Positions 25,894 through 34,073 are shown, counted from the first letter of the stretch. The stretch: 64,000 bases of DNA from Gaiellasilicea sp963784895 (GCA_963784895.1 CAWATM010000009.1:62001-126000); one strand, 5' to 3'. Program-made: numbers and translations. Notes: a model not told the origin generated them from the letters alone.

Positions 25894-26532
25894 ATGATGC
25901 AGCTGAAGAAGAGGCTGCTGCTTACGGGTGGGCTGCTCGCGGTTGGACTTCTGGCGGTGGGTATCGGGTATGCCGCGATCCGCGGCGGTGACGAGGACGA
26001 AGCGGCGAACGGGAATGGGCGGTCGGGAGCCCGGGACGTCGATCGGTTCCTCATGCGCAACGGCGAGCAGCCGGGTTTTCGTCCCGACGGCGACGTATCG
26101 ACCATTGTGGGAGTGAACGCGCTCGCGAGGTACTGGCAGCTGCCGCGGGCCGCCGCGCAGCAACTGCGGGACAGAGGGTTCATCTCGTTCACGACGCGGC
26201 GAACCCTTGGTCGTGACGCGGGAGGCGTCAGCGAGGTGCTGCTGTTCAGAACCCCCGAGGGGGCTCGAGACCAGATGGCGTACGACTTGCGCGCGAGCAC
26301 GATCCACGCGACCCTGCCCGAGACGAAGATCCGCCGCTTTACGGTGCGCGACGTCACGGGTGCGCGCGGCTGGACCGGGAGCGATTTGCACGGCAACCCC
26401 ATCGGCACCGTGCATTGGGTACAGGGTCGCTGCATGCTCTTGCTCGTCAGCGAGGGCGATCTCCCGTTCGTCGAGGTGCTCTCGACCGGTGCGCGGGCGA
26501 TCTCCGAGCGTACCGGGGGCGACTGCCCGTAA
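25894..26532 (+). CDS. Membrane-anchored or secreted protein of unknown function
   Basis: A 212-residue protein. Residues 7-28 form a single hydrophobic segment (LLLTGGLLAVGLLAVGIGYA) after positively charged residues, followed by an acidic, glycine-rich linker and an extracytoplasmic domain of about 150 residues with two cysteines (GRCMLLLV and the end TGGDCP) that could form a disulfide. No domain is recognised. ATG 25894 is followed at once by a second ATG; AAAAGGG lies upstream. It is preceded by a palindrome at 25839-25860. Confidence 0.6.
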   Translation: MMQLKKRLLLTGGLLAVGLLAVGIGYAAIRGGDEDEAANGNGRSGARDVDRFLMRNGEQPGFRPDGDVSTIVGVNALARYWQLPRAAAQQLRDRGFISFTTRRTLGRDAGGVSEVLLFRTPEGARDQMAYDLRASTIHATLPETKIRRFTVRDVTGARGWTGSDLHGNPIGTVHWVQGRCMLLLVSEGDLPFVEVLSTGARAISERTGGDCP

Positions 26533-26625
26533 CCGCGGCGCCCGCGCTGCGCGACGCGGGTCGTAGGAGTTTCCGCCGCGCACCGCTAAGGCTCGTCACT
26601 CGAGTGTCGCCGCCCTCCACGCTGC

Positions 26626-26651
26626 GCCTGAAGCGCATCGCCGCTTCAGGC
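26626..26651. terminator. Hairpin downstream of membrane-anchored protein
   Basis: GCCTGAAGCG and CGCTTCAGGC, ten-base perfect arms around CATCGC, 94 bp after the stop at 26532. It lacks a T-tract. It also marks the left edge of the repeat-rich accessory block. Confidence 0.5.
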
Positions 26652-26719
26652 TGTGGAACTCCGTCTCGCGGGGCTCGGGCCTTCTGGCAGTAGCTCGCTT
26701 CTTCAGAGAGATCGCCTCG

Positions 26720-26752
26720 GCGTGGGCCAGCGTTCGGGAATGTTCCTGAGCG
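26720..26752 (+). repeat. Cassette-boundary repeat, copy 1
   Basis: Reads GTGGGCCAGCG, then TTCGGGAATG, then TTCCTGAG. It lies between the membrane-anchored protein and the YecM-like gene. Confidence 0.8.
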
Positions 26753-26828
26753 GCGTAGCCGTCCTGAGCCTCGCGCGCTGCTAGGTCAGCGAGCCGTTCA
26801 TCTCGTACGATGGCGGAGGAGGTGCCAC

Positions 26829-27422
26829 GTGGCGACGTCTGATCCGATCGCCGAGATCATCGGGGACTATCGAGCGTTCGCCACGATGCAGCGCGACCGT
26901 CTTTCTGCGCGCGGCATCGACATCGCGCCCTACGCACTCAGCCACCTCGCCGTCCGCGTCGCCGATTGGAACCTGTACGTCCACCAGCGGACGCTTCTCG
27001 AGCGCCATGCGAGGGCGAACAGCGAGAACCTCTGGAACGGGCGTCCGATCTCCTTGATCGTGCTCGCCGAGCCGCTCGATGTCCTCGACGGGACTCCGGT
27101 CTCGCTGATCGAGCTCATCCCGCCCGTGCACCAGCGTGTCTACCGGATGGGCCTCGAGCACCTCGGCGTCGTCGTGGGTGAGGAGATCGACGAGTTCTCG
27201 CGAGTGCATCGAGCCGCACTGACTGGCCAGCAGTTCCAGAGTCCCAGCGTCGAGCCGGTCTACGTCCTGTTCGAGGACTTCACCCACGTGAAGTTCTACC
27301 GGCGCTCCTTGTACGACGGCGTCATCCTCGAGGGAGCCCGCTTCGACGGCTTCAGCCATGTCGACGACTGGGTGCCGCAGCAGCTGGTCACCGCCACCGG
27401 CCCGAACCCGCTGCCGCGGTGA
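26829..27422 (+). CDS. YecM-like VOC-superfamily protein
   Basis: A 197-residue protein. ALSHLAVRVADW, NSENLWNGRPISLIVLAEPL, SLIELIPP and GLEHLGVVV line up in order with the YecM family of vicinal-oxygen-chelate fold proteins, whose activity is unknown. GTG 26829 is supported by GGAGGAGG six bases upstream. First gene of the repeat-bounded block. Confidence 0.75.
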   Translation: MATSDPIAEIIGDYRAFATMQRDRLSARGIDIAPYALSHLAVRVADWNLYVHQRTLLERHARANSENLWNGRPISLIVLAEPLDVLDGTPVSLIELIPPVHQRVYRMGLEHLGVVVGEEIDEFSRVHRAALTGQQFQSPSVEPVYVLFEDFTHVKFYRRSLYDGVILEGARFDGFSHVDDWVPQQLVTATGPNPLPR

Positions 27423-27740
27423 CCCAAGCCGCAGCCGGGCTCAATGGCAGATCAGCGTTCCCTTCCAAACCCGAGGTGGTACGGGCCTGAGTGCGCCTAA
27501 TTTGCGTTGCCCGGGTAGGGGCTAGGGTCGGCAGATACGCGGTCTTCGGATACGCATCCGCGTTGGCGGGTATTCGTCTGCGCCTCGCAACGTGCGTCCT
27601 CGCGGTCGGCGCGTACGGCCGAGCGATGCCCGCCCGACGCTCTTCGACTACGACCGGTCGGCGCCTTCTCGACCTCGTGCTGGGCAAAACGACGATCTCA
27701 GGAAGCGTCCAGCGCTGACCTGCCGTGAGGAAAGTCGGCT
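27423..27740. other. Intergenic region with a doubtful small reading frame
   Basis: A possible 75-codon plus-strand frame (27491-27718, GTG start) contains a weak hydrophobic stretch (LAGIRLRLATCVLAVGAYG) but has no convincing ribosome binding site and no recognised relatives. I see no other feature before the repeat at 27741. Confidence 0.25.
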
Positions 27741-27773
27741 CGCCTGGGCCAGTGTTCGGGAGTGACGCCTGAG
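27741..27773 (+). repeat. Cassette-boundary repeat, copy 2
   Basis: Reads CGCCTGGGCCAGTG, then TTCGGGAGTG, then ACGCCTGAG. It lies between the YecM-like gene and the 3' end of the minus-strand GNAT-like gene. Confidence 0.8.
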
Positions 27774-27806
27774 CCGCCGTCGAGCTGGCCGGCTACTTGG
27801 GGACGC

Positions 27807-28256
27807 CTAAGCTCGCCGGGCGTACTCGACGGTGGTGAATGGCCAGTCTGATTCGAGCCACTCAGTCACGGCGCGCCAGAGCGGGGTGTCGAGGTGCGCA
27901 TGGCTCTGCCGCACCCAGGAGAGGACGGAGGCGGCGTTGTCGCTGTCGGGGAGCGGGTAGATGTAGACGCACCCGATCACGTCACGGCCGCCCGGCTCGA
28001 GCACCGTGTACGTGAACCCCCTCCGGTTGCGGAAGTCGTCGGCATGGCGCTGCAGGTCGGCGCGGTTCTCGTCCCGCGTCATCGCGCGCGGCCAGGAGCC
28101 GTCGGGGAACCCAGGCGTCTCCGCGATGTGCTCCATCGACGACGTCCAGGCGTCGTAGTCCTGCTCGTTGTGCTCAGGCCCAAGCGGTTCGACGGCGAAC
28201 TCGGACGACTCGAGCCCGAGCGGAACCTCGAAGTCGGGCGGGACGAACTCGGCCAT
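27807..28256 (-). CDS. GNAT-like acetyltransferase-fold protein
   Basis: A 149-residue protein. The central FTYTVLEPGGRDVIGCVYIY followed by ASVLSWVRQSHAHLDTPLWR resembles strands 3-4 and helix 3 of GNAT acetyltransferases, but the acetyl-CoA loop (R/Q-x-x-G-x-G/A) is not clear. A -10-like TAGGAT lies six bases before ATG 28256, with no ribosome binding site. The substrate is unknown. Confidence 0.65.
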   Translation of the reverse strand: MAEFVPPDFEVPLGLESSEFAVEPLGPEHNEQDYDAWTSSMEHIAETPGFPDGSWPRAMTRDENRADLQRHADDFRNRRGFTYTVLEPGGRDVIGCVYIYPLPDSDNAASVLSWVRQSHAHLDTPLWRAVTEWLESDWPFTTVEYARRA

Positions 28257-28450
28257 GAACCGATCCTAGTCGGGCAGTCCTCATGGGCGAGGGGGCGAAG
28301 CGTGGTCTGGCCTTCGGCATCACGCGGCTGTAGTGTCGCCCGACCCCCGCGAGAGGAGCACCGTGCCTCACGTAGGGGCAGGCCCGATCCTCATTGCTGG
28401 CCCCTCAGTGACACAGGCGTAGGCTGGGTCACCCTCGAAAAGGAGTACCA

Positions 28451-28858
28451 GTGTCAGCGGAAGAGAACACCCGCCTCGTCCAGAATGCGTATGAGGCTTT
28501 CGGTCGGGGCGACATGGCGACGTTTGCCGAGGTGATGGCGGACGACATCGAGTGGGTAGATCCCGGCGATCCCGACGACGACCCGAACGCCGGAACGTTC
28601 AGAGGCAAGGAAGCAGTTCTGGGCTGGTTTGGTGGTCTTGCGTCGACTCTCGACTACACCACGTTCGAGCCACGAGAGTTCATCGCCCAGAACGACAAAG
28701 TGGTATCCCTGGTGCACTCCGAGGCGACGGTTCGTGGCACCGGCCGGGCGTTTGTCAATCCTGAGGCACACGTGTGGACGATCCGGGATGGGAAGCTCGC
28801 CCGATTCCAGAGCTATCACGACACCGCAGCGGCGGCTGCTGCCCATCGCGCTGGCTAG
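28451..28858 (+). CDS. NTF2-like/SnoaL-like protein
   Basis: A 135-residue protein with the cystatin-cone pattern LVQNAYEAFGRGDMATFAEV, DDIEWVDPG and HVWTIRDGKLARFQSYHD, as in the ketosteroid-isomerase/limonene-epoxide-hydrolase superfamily. GTG 28451 has AAAAGGAG six bases upstream. Such proteins may be isomerases, hydrolases or binding proteins; this one cannot be assigned. Confidence 0.8.
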   Translation: MSAEENTRLVQNAYEAFGRGDMATFAEVMADDIEWVDPGDPDDDPNAGTFRGKEAVLGWFGGLASTLDYTTFEPREFIAQNDKVVSLVHSEATVRGTGRAFVNPEAHVWTIRDGKLARFQSYHDTAAAAAAHRAG

Positions 28859-28870
28859 AGCTACGTCCGT

Positions 28871-28900
28871 CGCCTGGGCCAGTGTCCGGGAATGCCACCA
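28871..28900 (+). repeat. Cassette-boundary repeat, copy 3
   Basis: Reads CGCCTGGGCCAGTG, then TCCGGGAATG, with a diverged 3' end. It lies between the NTF2-like and VOC genes. Confidence 0.75.
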
Positions 28901-28952
28901 CCCGACCGCTTCATCCGCCGAGATGGCAGACTCCCTATGGAGGAGGCCGGAT

Positions 28953-29351
28953 ATGCCTGGGTGGGGTGTTATTCCTTCGATCCGCGTGCGCGACATGACA
29001 AAGGCGCTCGCGTTCTATACAGGGCCGCTCGAGTTCACGCTCGATAGCGGCGGCGACGGCACTACCAACTCGTCCCTAAGCCGCGGCGACGCACGCGTAA
29101 TGATCGAAACGGCGGCTGACCACTACGGGGACGACTACAACGCGGCGATCAGGGATCGACTGGGCACGCAATCGTCCATCGCGCTTTATATCGAGGCCGA
29201 GGATCTGATCGCGTTCCATTCCAGGCTGAAAGCCAGCGGCGCCCGCATCATCGATCCCCTCGCGGAACGGCCATGGGGCCAGGAGGAATTCACCGTAGAG
29301 GATCATGAGGGTAACTGGCTGACCTATTGGCGGAAACCCAGTCGGGCCTAA
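28953..29351 (+). CDS. VOC-family (glyoxalase/bleomycin-resistance fold) protein
   Basis: A 132-residue protein: PSIRVRDMTKALAFYTGPLE opens the first beta-alpha-beta module, and a second ends FTVEDHEGNWLTYWRKP, with a glutamate-containing strand typical of VOC metal ligands. ATG 28953 is chosen over an in-frame ATG at 28923 because AGGAGG lies six bases upstream. The activity is unknown. Confidence 0.8.
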   Translation: MPGWGVIPSIRVRDMTKALAFYTGPLEFTLDSGGDGTTNSSLSRGDARVMIETAADHYGDDYNAAIRDRLGTQSSIALYIEAEDLIAFHSRLKASGARIIDPLAERPWGQEEFTVEDHEGNWLTYWRKPSRA

Positions 29352-29496
29352 CCCGCGACCGACGTTGCGGCCCCGCGTGGGCGGTCGAGGTCACTCGCGT
29401 CTAGCGATGGGACGATCGGCAGGATCGAGGTCACGTTCGCGCGGACGGGGCCGCTGGGGTGTCGACGGCTGAAGCGGCACGACTCGACTGAGCGCT

Positions 29497-29529
29497 GACC
29501 TGGGCCAGCGTTCGGGAATGACGCCTGAC
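29497..29529 (+). repeat. Cassette-boundary repeat, copy 4
   Basis: Reads ACCTGGGCCAGCG, then TTCGGGAATG, then ACGCCTGA. It is preceded by AGCGCTGACCTG, which also precedes copy 2. It lies between the VOC and YCII genes. Confidence 0.8.
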
Positions 29530-29647
29530 GAAGTGAACTCGGACGGCCGGAGCAGCGATGAGTCTTCGGTGGCTTGTCAGTCTCTACCGCGTACGGGCGA
29601 GGCTGAGATGCGGCCGGAGCGGGCCGCGCCGAGAAAGGAGTCATGAG

Positions 29648-29998
29648 ATGACGCGGTACCTGATTTCGTTCCCCAGCGGCGCGATGGACCACATCCCCGC
29701 TGAGGAGTTCCCCGCCGTGGGAGAGGCTGCTCATGCGGTGGTCCAGGAGGCCATGGACGCAGGCGTGTGGGTGTTCGGCGGCGGGTTGGCCGAGAACGTG
29801 GATCCCGTCATGGTGGCCGGTGACGGGACGACCACCGCTGGCACGTACCCGCAGACCAAGGAGTTCAACGGCGGGTTCACGGTCCTCGACGTGACCTCTC
29901 GGGAGGCAGCCGTGGAGTGGGCCGCGAAGATCGCAGCCGCCTGCCGCTGTGCTCAAGAGATCCGCGAGTTCATGCCCGACCCAGCGGTGGGCAATTGA
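29648..29998 (+). CDS. YCII-related domain protein
   Basis: A 116-residue protein of the ferredoxin-like YCII/DGPF group: YLISFPSGAMDHIPAEEF, WVFGGGLAENV, the DGTTTAGTYPQTKEFNGGFT segment typical of DGPF-domain proteins, then a C-terminal helix (EAAVEWAAKIAAACRCAQEI). ATG 29648 follows AAAGGAG. Relatives are found beside sigma factors or as stand-alone genes; the role is unknown. Confidence 0.8.
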   Translation: MTRYLISFPSGAMDHIPAEEFPAVGEAAHAVVQEAMDAGVWVFGGGLAENVDPVMVAGDGTTTAGTYPQTKEFNGGFTVLDVTSREAAVEWAAKIAAACRCAQEIREFMPDPAVGN

Positions 29999-30045
29999 GC
30001 GAAGCCCCAGATCGCCCTTCATGCCCAAGGCTCCCGCCAGACGAT

Positions 30046-30082
30046 CGCCTGGGCCGGCCAGCGTGCGGGAAGGTCCCTTGAG
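30046..30082 (+). repeat. Cassette-boundary repeat, copy 5
   Basis: Reads CGCCTGGGCC, an inserted GGCC, then AGCGTGCGGGAAGG and TCCCTTGAG. It lies between the YCII and MBL-like genes. Confidence 0.7.
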
Positions 30083-30143
30083 CACGAAGGCAGAAAGTGT
30101 CCTCGTTGTTCGAACCAGAAGCGAGCGTGACAGACTTGTGACC

Positions 30144-30776
30144 ATGCGTGAGCTGCGGCCGGGTGTCTGGCATTGGCAATCGCCGCATCCTGCCTGGAAC
30201 GAGGAGCAGGAGTGGCCCAAGGCGGTCTCGTCTTATGGGATCGAGCTCGGCAACGATTTCGTGTTGTTCGATCCGCTCGCCGTTCCCGACGAGCTACGTG
30301 AGCGCGCGACCGCCGTCGTCCTGACGGCGCCGTATCACGAGCGCGATGCCCCTGGACTTGGCCTCCCGGTGCACACGCCGCCGGCGGACACCTGGCAGGA
30401 CTGGGTCGAGAAGTTCGGCATCGACCCCGACCGCGTGCGCGGCATGGAGAGTGAGGACCTTGCCTGGCTGCGCGCGGGTGGAGGCGAAGGACACTTTCAC
30501 GGTCCTGGAGCGTGGCCGTTCGGCATCGACGCGTACGCGGGCCGCGAGGACAACGATCTCATCCTCTGGCTCCCGTCGATCGGTGCGATCGTCACCGGCG
30601 ACTCGCTCTCCGACCTCGGCAACGGACTGGACATCTGGATCGGCTATCGCAAGCACGTGACGCGCGACGATGTCGTGCAACGGCTGCGTCCGCTGCTCGA
30701 CCTGCCGGTCGAGCTCGTGCTGCCCGCACACGGCGAGCCGACGGATCGCGCGGCGCTCGAGCACGTGCTCTCGTGA
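30144..30776 (+). CDS. Degenerate metallo-beta-lactamase-fold protein
   Basis: A 210-residue protein with an MBL-like opening (MRELRPGVWHWQSPHP, SYGIELGNDFVLFDPLAVP) and a late LVLPAHGEPTD like MBL motif 5. The zinc motif HxHxDH is replaced by TAPYHERDA, retaining one histidine and one aspartate, so the usual two-metal site is incomplete. It may bind one metal or be a non-enzymatic relative. ATG 30144 opens the family homology; no strong ribosome binding site is seen. Confidence 0.65.
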   Translation: MRELRPGVWHWQSPHPAWNEEQEWPKAVSSYGIELGNDFVLFDPLAVPDELRERATAVVLTAPYHERDAPGLGLPVHTPPADTWQDWVEKFGIDPDRVRGMESEDLAWLRAGGGEGHFHGPGAWPFGIDAYAGREDNDLILWLPSIGAIVTGDSLSDLGNGLDIWIGYRKHVTRDDVVQRLRPLLDLPVELVLPAHGEPTDRAALEHVLS

Positions 30777-30810
30777 GCGGTGCCGGCAGGATCAGAGGCT
30801 CAGGCGACTG

Positions 30811-30850
30811 GCGCCTTCCTGCGCCAGTGCTCGTGAATGTCACCCGATGC
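30811..30850 (+). repeat. Cassette-boundary repeat, copy 6 (diverged)
   Basis: Reads GCGCCTTCCTGCGCCAGTG, then CTCGTGAATG, then TCACCCGA. It lies between the MBL-like gene and the RibD-like gene. Confidence 0.6.
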
Positions 30851-30882
30851 GGTTAGAGACACGGTTGCGCGGAGCGCGAGAG

Positions 30883-30913
30883 AAACGGGAGGCGGCGGTG
30901 CCGCCTCCCGTTT
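30883..30913. terminator. Strong bidirectional terminator
   Basis: AAACGGGAGGCGG and CCGCCTCCCGTTT are perfect 13-base arms around CGGTG, ending in an A-run and T-run. It lies between the convergent MBL-like and RibD-like genes. Confidence 0.85.
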
Positions 30914-31001
30914 GATCGAACGCGCTGGTCAGGTTACGGGCCGGAGGCCCATCTTGTGTCACCGTTCGCAGTGGACTTCTTCGCGTACCCGCTCAGATCG
31001 G

Positions 31002-31583
31002 TCAACGGCGCACCCGATAGCGCAGGTGAAGCACCCGGTTGCTCTGAATCACCACGTCAGGATCCTCCAACAGGTGCTGCGTGTGGACCGACCCGAAGTA
31101 GCGCTTGCCGGACCCGAACACGACGGGTACGACGTCCATTCGCACCTCGTCGATCAGGCCCGCGGCAAGCACCTGGCCACCGACGTCGCCAGCGGCGACC
31201 TCGACCATGCGGTCACCCGCAAGCTGCTGCGCCTTGGCCACGGCTGCCTCGACGCCGTCGACGAAGTGAAACGGCGCCTCGGGGTCCCAGCCCTCGGGCT
31301 TCGGCCGGTGCGTCACGACGACCACGTGGTCGATCCCGCCCGGAGGCTTCCCGTCCCAGCCGTCCGTCATGTCGAAGACGTGGCGGCCGACGATTGTCGC
31401 CCCGATCTGGTCCCAGTAGGGCCGGGTGTAGTCGTAGGACGTCTGCGACACCTTCACCTCGCCGCTCTCGTCCAACGGGACGTCACCGCTGGACAACCAG
31501 TCGAACAGCGGTCCGGGCTGGTCATTCTCGTCCGCGACGAAGCCGTCCACCGACACCGAGCTGTACATGACCACCTTGCCCAC
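31002..31583 (-). CDS. Dihydrofolate reductase/RibD C-terminal domain protein
   Basis: A 193-residue protein: VVMYSSVSVDGFVADEND is the usual opening of RibD-C proteins, followed by ATIVGRHVFDMTDGW (nucleotide-binding turn), HVVVVTHRPKP and VAAGDVGGQVLAAGLIDEVRMDVVPVV split across the C-terminal strands. It would use NADPH to reduce a pteridine-like or other substrate. GTG 31583 has GAGGAG upstream. Confidence 0.8.
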   Translation of the reverse strand: MGKVVMYSSVSVDGFVADENDQPGPLFDWLSSGDVPLDESGEVKVSQTSYDYTRPYWDQIGATIVGRHVFDMTDGWDGKPPGGIDHVVVVTHRPKPEGWDPEAPFHFVDGVEAAVAKAQQLAGDRMVEVAAGDVGGQVLAAGLIDEVRMDVVPVVFGSGKRYFGSVHTQHLLEDPDVVIQSNRVLHLRYRVRR

Positions 31584-31679
31584 GGGGCTCTCCTCTGCTT
31601 CGGGGTGCGCCCAAATTAGCGTGTCGTAAAGCTGTCGCTCTTTGTAAGAATCAATCGGCCGGCAGCGGCCAGCTCTCCA

Positions 31680-31711
31680 GCGCGTGGCCGGGAGCTGAAC
31701 ACCCTGAGCGA
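31680..31711 (+). repeat. Possible degenerate cassette-boundary repeat
   Basis: GCGCGTGGCCGGG, then AGCTGAACACCCTGAGCG loosely follows the repeat consensus at a boundary (RibD-like to GNAT) that otherwise lacks a copy. The match is weak. Confidence 0.3.
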
Positions 31712-31749
31712 CCTGTCTGCGAGCCCGCTCGTGAGCACTCGACACGGTC

Positions 31750-32196
31750 TCACGCCCGCAGCTCCAGGAGGAGCTCCTCGATCCCGTCGTCGCCCGCGTG
31801 CTCGCCAACCTTGACGAACCCGCACTTCTCGAGCACGCGGATCGACGCGACGTTGCACTTCGCCACGTATGCGTGCAGCGGGCGCCCGTCGACCACGTCG
31901 AGGAGTTCCGCGAGGGCGCGCGTGGCCAGCCCGCGGCCCCAGAATTCTCGACCGATCCAGTACCCGACGAGCCTGCGTCCGTTGTCCTCCCAGCAACCGA
32001 TGTTGCCGGCGACCGCGCCGTCGGAGACGACCGTCCAAGTCAGGGCCGAGTCGTTCGCGAGCGTCTTCGCCCAGTGCGCCATGAACGCGTCGCGTTCGCG
32101 CGGCGGGAACGCGGCCATCGCCGCCGCTTCCCGGTCGCGCTGGTGCTCGTAGAAGATTGGCAGATCCGCCTCGACGACTTCGCGCAAGACGCCCAA
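31750..32196 (-). CDS. GNAT-family N-acetyltransferase (RimJ/RimL type)
   Basis: A 148-residue protein with VVSDGAVAGNIGCWED, YWIGREFWGRGLATRALAEL (acetyl-CoA loop) and HAYVAKCNVASIRVLEKCGF, the standard GNAT motifs A and B. TTG 32196 is proposed as start because a -10-like TACGCT lies exactly six bases upstream, as at other leaderless genes here; TTG 32187 is the alternative. It would acetylate a protein N-terminus or small molecule. Confidence 0.75.
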   Translation of the reverse strand: MGVLREVVEADLPIFYEHQRDREAAAMAAFPPRERDAFMAHWAKTLANDSALTWTVVSDGAVAGNIGCWEDNGRRLVGYWIGREFWGRGLATRALAELLDVVDGRPLHAYVAKCNVASIRVLEKCGFVKVGEHAGDDGIEELLLELRA

Positions 32197-32392
32197 GCAA
32201 CGAGCGTACCGCCGTCGCCACGGTCCGGTTGCTGCCAGGCCTGAGCACGCGCGCCCTTCCACCTACTGCAACTGAGCGAGCCGGGCTACTCCCAGTTCCC
32301 TGCGCCGAGTCGGTCTGGAAGGAGCGGCGACACTTGTGGCTGCGACTTCCAGACGACATCGAACACGTGAGCTAACCGGAGGAGAGGTCACG

Positions 32393-32424
32393 CGCCTGGG
32401 CCAGTGTTCGGGAATGACGCCTGA
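32393..32424 (+). repeat. Cassette-boundary repeat, copy 7
   Basis: Reads CGCCTGGGCCAGTG, then TTCGGGAATG, then ACGCCTGA. It lies between the GNAT gene and the 3' end of the signal peptidase gene. Confidence 0.8.
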
Positions 32425-32430
32425 GACTCG

Positions 32431-33075
32431 CTACGGCTGAGGCCGCCCGAGCCGGGTCGGGGGCCAGTAGGTCACCTCGGCCCGCCCGATGATGCGGTCA
32501 CGAGGGACGATGCCCCAGCGGCGCGAATCGCAGGACATGGCTCGGTTATCACCCAGCACGAAATAGCCGTCGCTCGGGCTGCGTCCCCAGCTGCCGCTCT
32601 CTCGGCCTCGGTAGGCAGGCTGAAGATATGGCTCGCTCAGCCGCTCGCCGTTGATGAAGACGTATCCGTCCCGCATCGACACGGACTCACCCGGCAAGCC
32701 CACGATCCTCTTGATGAAGGTTCCACCGGCGTCGCAGGCGGCCTCGACCCGAGGCGGCGCGTCGAAGACGATGATGTCGCCGCGTTCAGGTTCGTGGAAG
32801 CGATAGACGAAGCGGTTTGCGATGACTCGATCGGCGAAGCGCGACTCGCAACCGCTGACCGGCCTGGCGCAGTGAAGGGTCGGCTCCATCGAAGGCGAGG
32901 GAATCCGATACGGCTTTGCGACCTCGGCCTGGAAGATGAGAACTGCGACAACAGCCAGCGTGATGGTCAGTGCCCAATCGACCAGTGTTCTCACTGGCGC
33001 TGGAAGGCGAGACAGAGAGCGATCGAGAATCCGCACCGCCAAAGGGTGCCACTCCGCTGAGCCTCCCGCCAGCAT
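32431..33075 (-). CDS. lepB: Signal peptidase I
   Basis: A 214-residue protein. One transmembrane segment (VDWALTITLAVVAVLIF) is followed by the catalytic serine in IPSPSMEPTL, the catalytic lysine in FIKRIVGLPGES, and box E as GDNRAMSCDSRRWG. It cleaves Sec signal peptides outside the membrane. ATG 33075 follows repeat copy 8 directly; GTG 33036 is an alternative start. The frame is open upstream through the repeat into the potassium-channel gene, so a channel-peptidase fusion is possible on paper. An extra lepB in an accessory block is unusual. Confidence 0.85.
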   Translation of the reverse strand: MLAGGSAEWHPLAVRILDRSLSRLPAPVRTLVDWALTITLAVVAVLIFQAEVAKPYRIPSPSMEPTLHCARPVSGCESRFADRVIANRFVYRFHEPERGDIIVFDAPPRVEAACDAGGTFIKRIVGLPGESVSMRDGYVFINGERLSEPYLQPAYRGRESGSWGRSPSDGYFVLGDNRAMSCDSRRWGIVPRDRIIGRAEVTYWPPTRLGRPQP

Positions 33076-33493
33076 CGTTGCCTGGGCAGCGTTCGGGAAT
33101 GTCCCCTGAACGAACGCGGTGCTCGCTGGCGCTACGGCGCCCTCGTCCGGCGGCTGGCCGTGGTGTTTGTGGGCGCTCAGATGCTCGTGAGCTTGGCGGG
33201 CGATGTCGACCTTGTGCCTGATGTAGTGCTGCGCGAGCGAAGTCAGGAGGGCGACCAGGACCCCGAGTCCGATGAAGATGTAGATGAGTCGTGAGTAGTC
33301 GCGTGTAGTCGCTGGTCGGGGTGAGATCGCCGTAGCCAACGGTGGTCAGGGTCACGACCGAGAAATAGAGGGACTGGATGAGTGACCAGTCCTCAGCGCC
33401 CCAGTAGAACACCGTCCCCGACACCAGCAAGGCGACGACGATGGGCGGCAGCGCCTTCGTCTCGGGATCGCGCCAGACCGAGAGGAGTGCCAT
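33076..33493 (-). pseudogene. Two-TM potassium channel, broken by a 10-bp duplication
   Basis: ATG 33493 opens a two-helix channel: TM1 (LPPIVVALLVSGTVFYWGA), the pore with selectivity filter TVGYGD, then TM2 (LIYIFIGLGVLVALLTSL) and a histidine-rich tail. The frame is lost between filter and TM2. GTAGTCGC occurs twice ten bases apart (33295-33302 and 33305-33312), and removing one ten-base unit restores SDYSRLIYIF. No stop follows; the tail reads through repeat copy 8 (giving GTFPNAAQ) and into the signal peptidase. Either a recent slip mutation or an assembly artefact. Confidence 0.75.
33079..33110 (+). repeat. Cassette-boundary repeat, copy 8
   Basis: Reads GCCTGGGCAGCG, then TTCGGGAATG, then TCCCCTGA. 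It is read in frame on the minus strand between the channel and signal peptidase genes. Confidence 0.8.
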
Positions 33494-33590
33494 CCTGAGG
33501 CCCCGCAACGCAGCAAGAATGGAGCACTATGTGCATTTCGGCACAACGGTGCACGTTCCTACGCACTCTGTCGTCCGGTAACAAGGCTGG

Positions 33591-33623
33591 CGTGGGCCAG
33601 CGTTTGGGAATGTTCCCTGAGCG
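33591..33623 (+). repeat. Cassette-boundary repeat, copy 9
   Basis: Reads CGTGGGCCAGCG, then TTTGGGAATG, then TTCCCTGAGCG. It lies between the potassium channel start and the VOC gene end. Confidence 0.8.
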
Positions 33624-33644
33624 CTAACGTGCGCTCGCCCCAGC

Positions 33645-34049
33645 TCAGGTGCGCGGACGGTACTCCGATGGGCCGGCTAACACGACGAGGTACCCATCGG
33701 GATCGCGCAGCCAGATTTCTTGCTGTTTGGCGTTGGGGTTCAAATGCACATCGCGCTCGACCCTCGCATCCACTTCTCTTACCCGCCTCACAGCCGCATC
33801 GAAGTCAGAAACCTCGAACCAAAGCAAACTGCCGTTGCCGAGGGGAACATCAGCCGATGCAAGAGGGCCGTGGTGGTTCTCGACGTCGATGTGGTGCAGC
33901 TGCAGGATGAGTTCCCCACCACTGACGAGTTGCTCGTATTCATCGCCTCCGTGGGCGCTCTCGGCCTCGAGGATCTGCACGTAGAAGCGGCTGGAGGCGG
34001 GGACGTCGCGGACGACGATGAGTGGCTGCGGCCAGACCTTCGTGATCAT
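33645..34049 (-). CDS. VOC-family protein
   Basis: A 134-residue glyoxalase-fold protein: PLIVVRDVPASSRFYVQILE, ILQLHHIDVENHHG, LLWFEVSDFDAAVRRV and EIWLRDPDGYLVVLAGP show both modules, with H and E residues at the usual metal positions. Relatives include fosfomycin- and bleomycin-resistance-like proteins, but specificity cannot be read. TACAGT lies seven bases before ATG 34049, with no ribosome binding site. Confidence 0.8.
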   Translation of the reverse strand: MITKVWPQPLIVVRDVPASSRFYVQILEAESAHGGDEYEQLVSGGELILQLHHIDVENHHGPLASADVPLGNGSLLWFEVSDFDAAVRRVREVDARVERDVHLNPNAKQQEIWLRDPDGYLVVLAGPSEYRPRT

Positions 34050-34073
34050 TCAGACAACTGTAAGGCGAGCTGC

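Noticed and set aside
27491..27718. A 75-residue plus-strand gene
   Set aside because: No ribosome binding site, no recognisable family and arginine-rich C-terminus; kept only as a doubtful frame in the intergenic entry.
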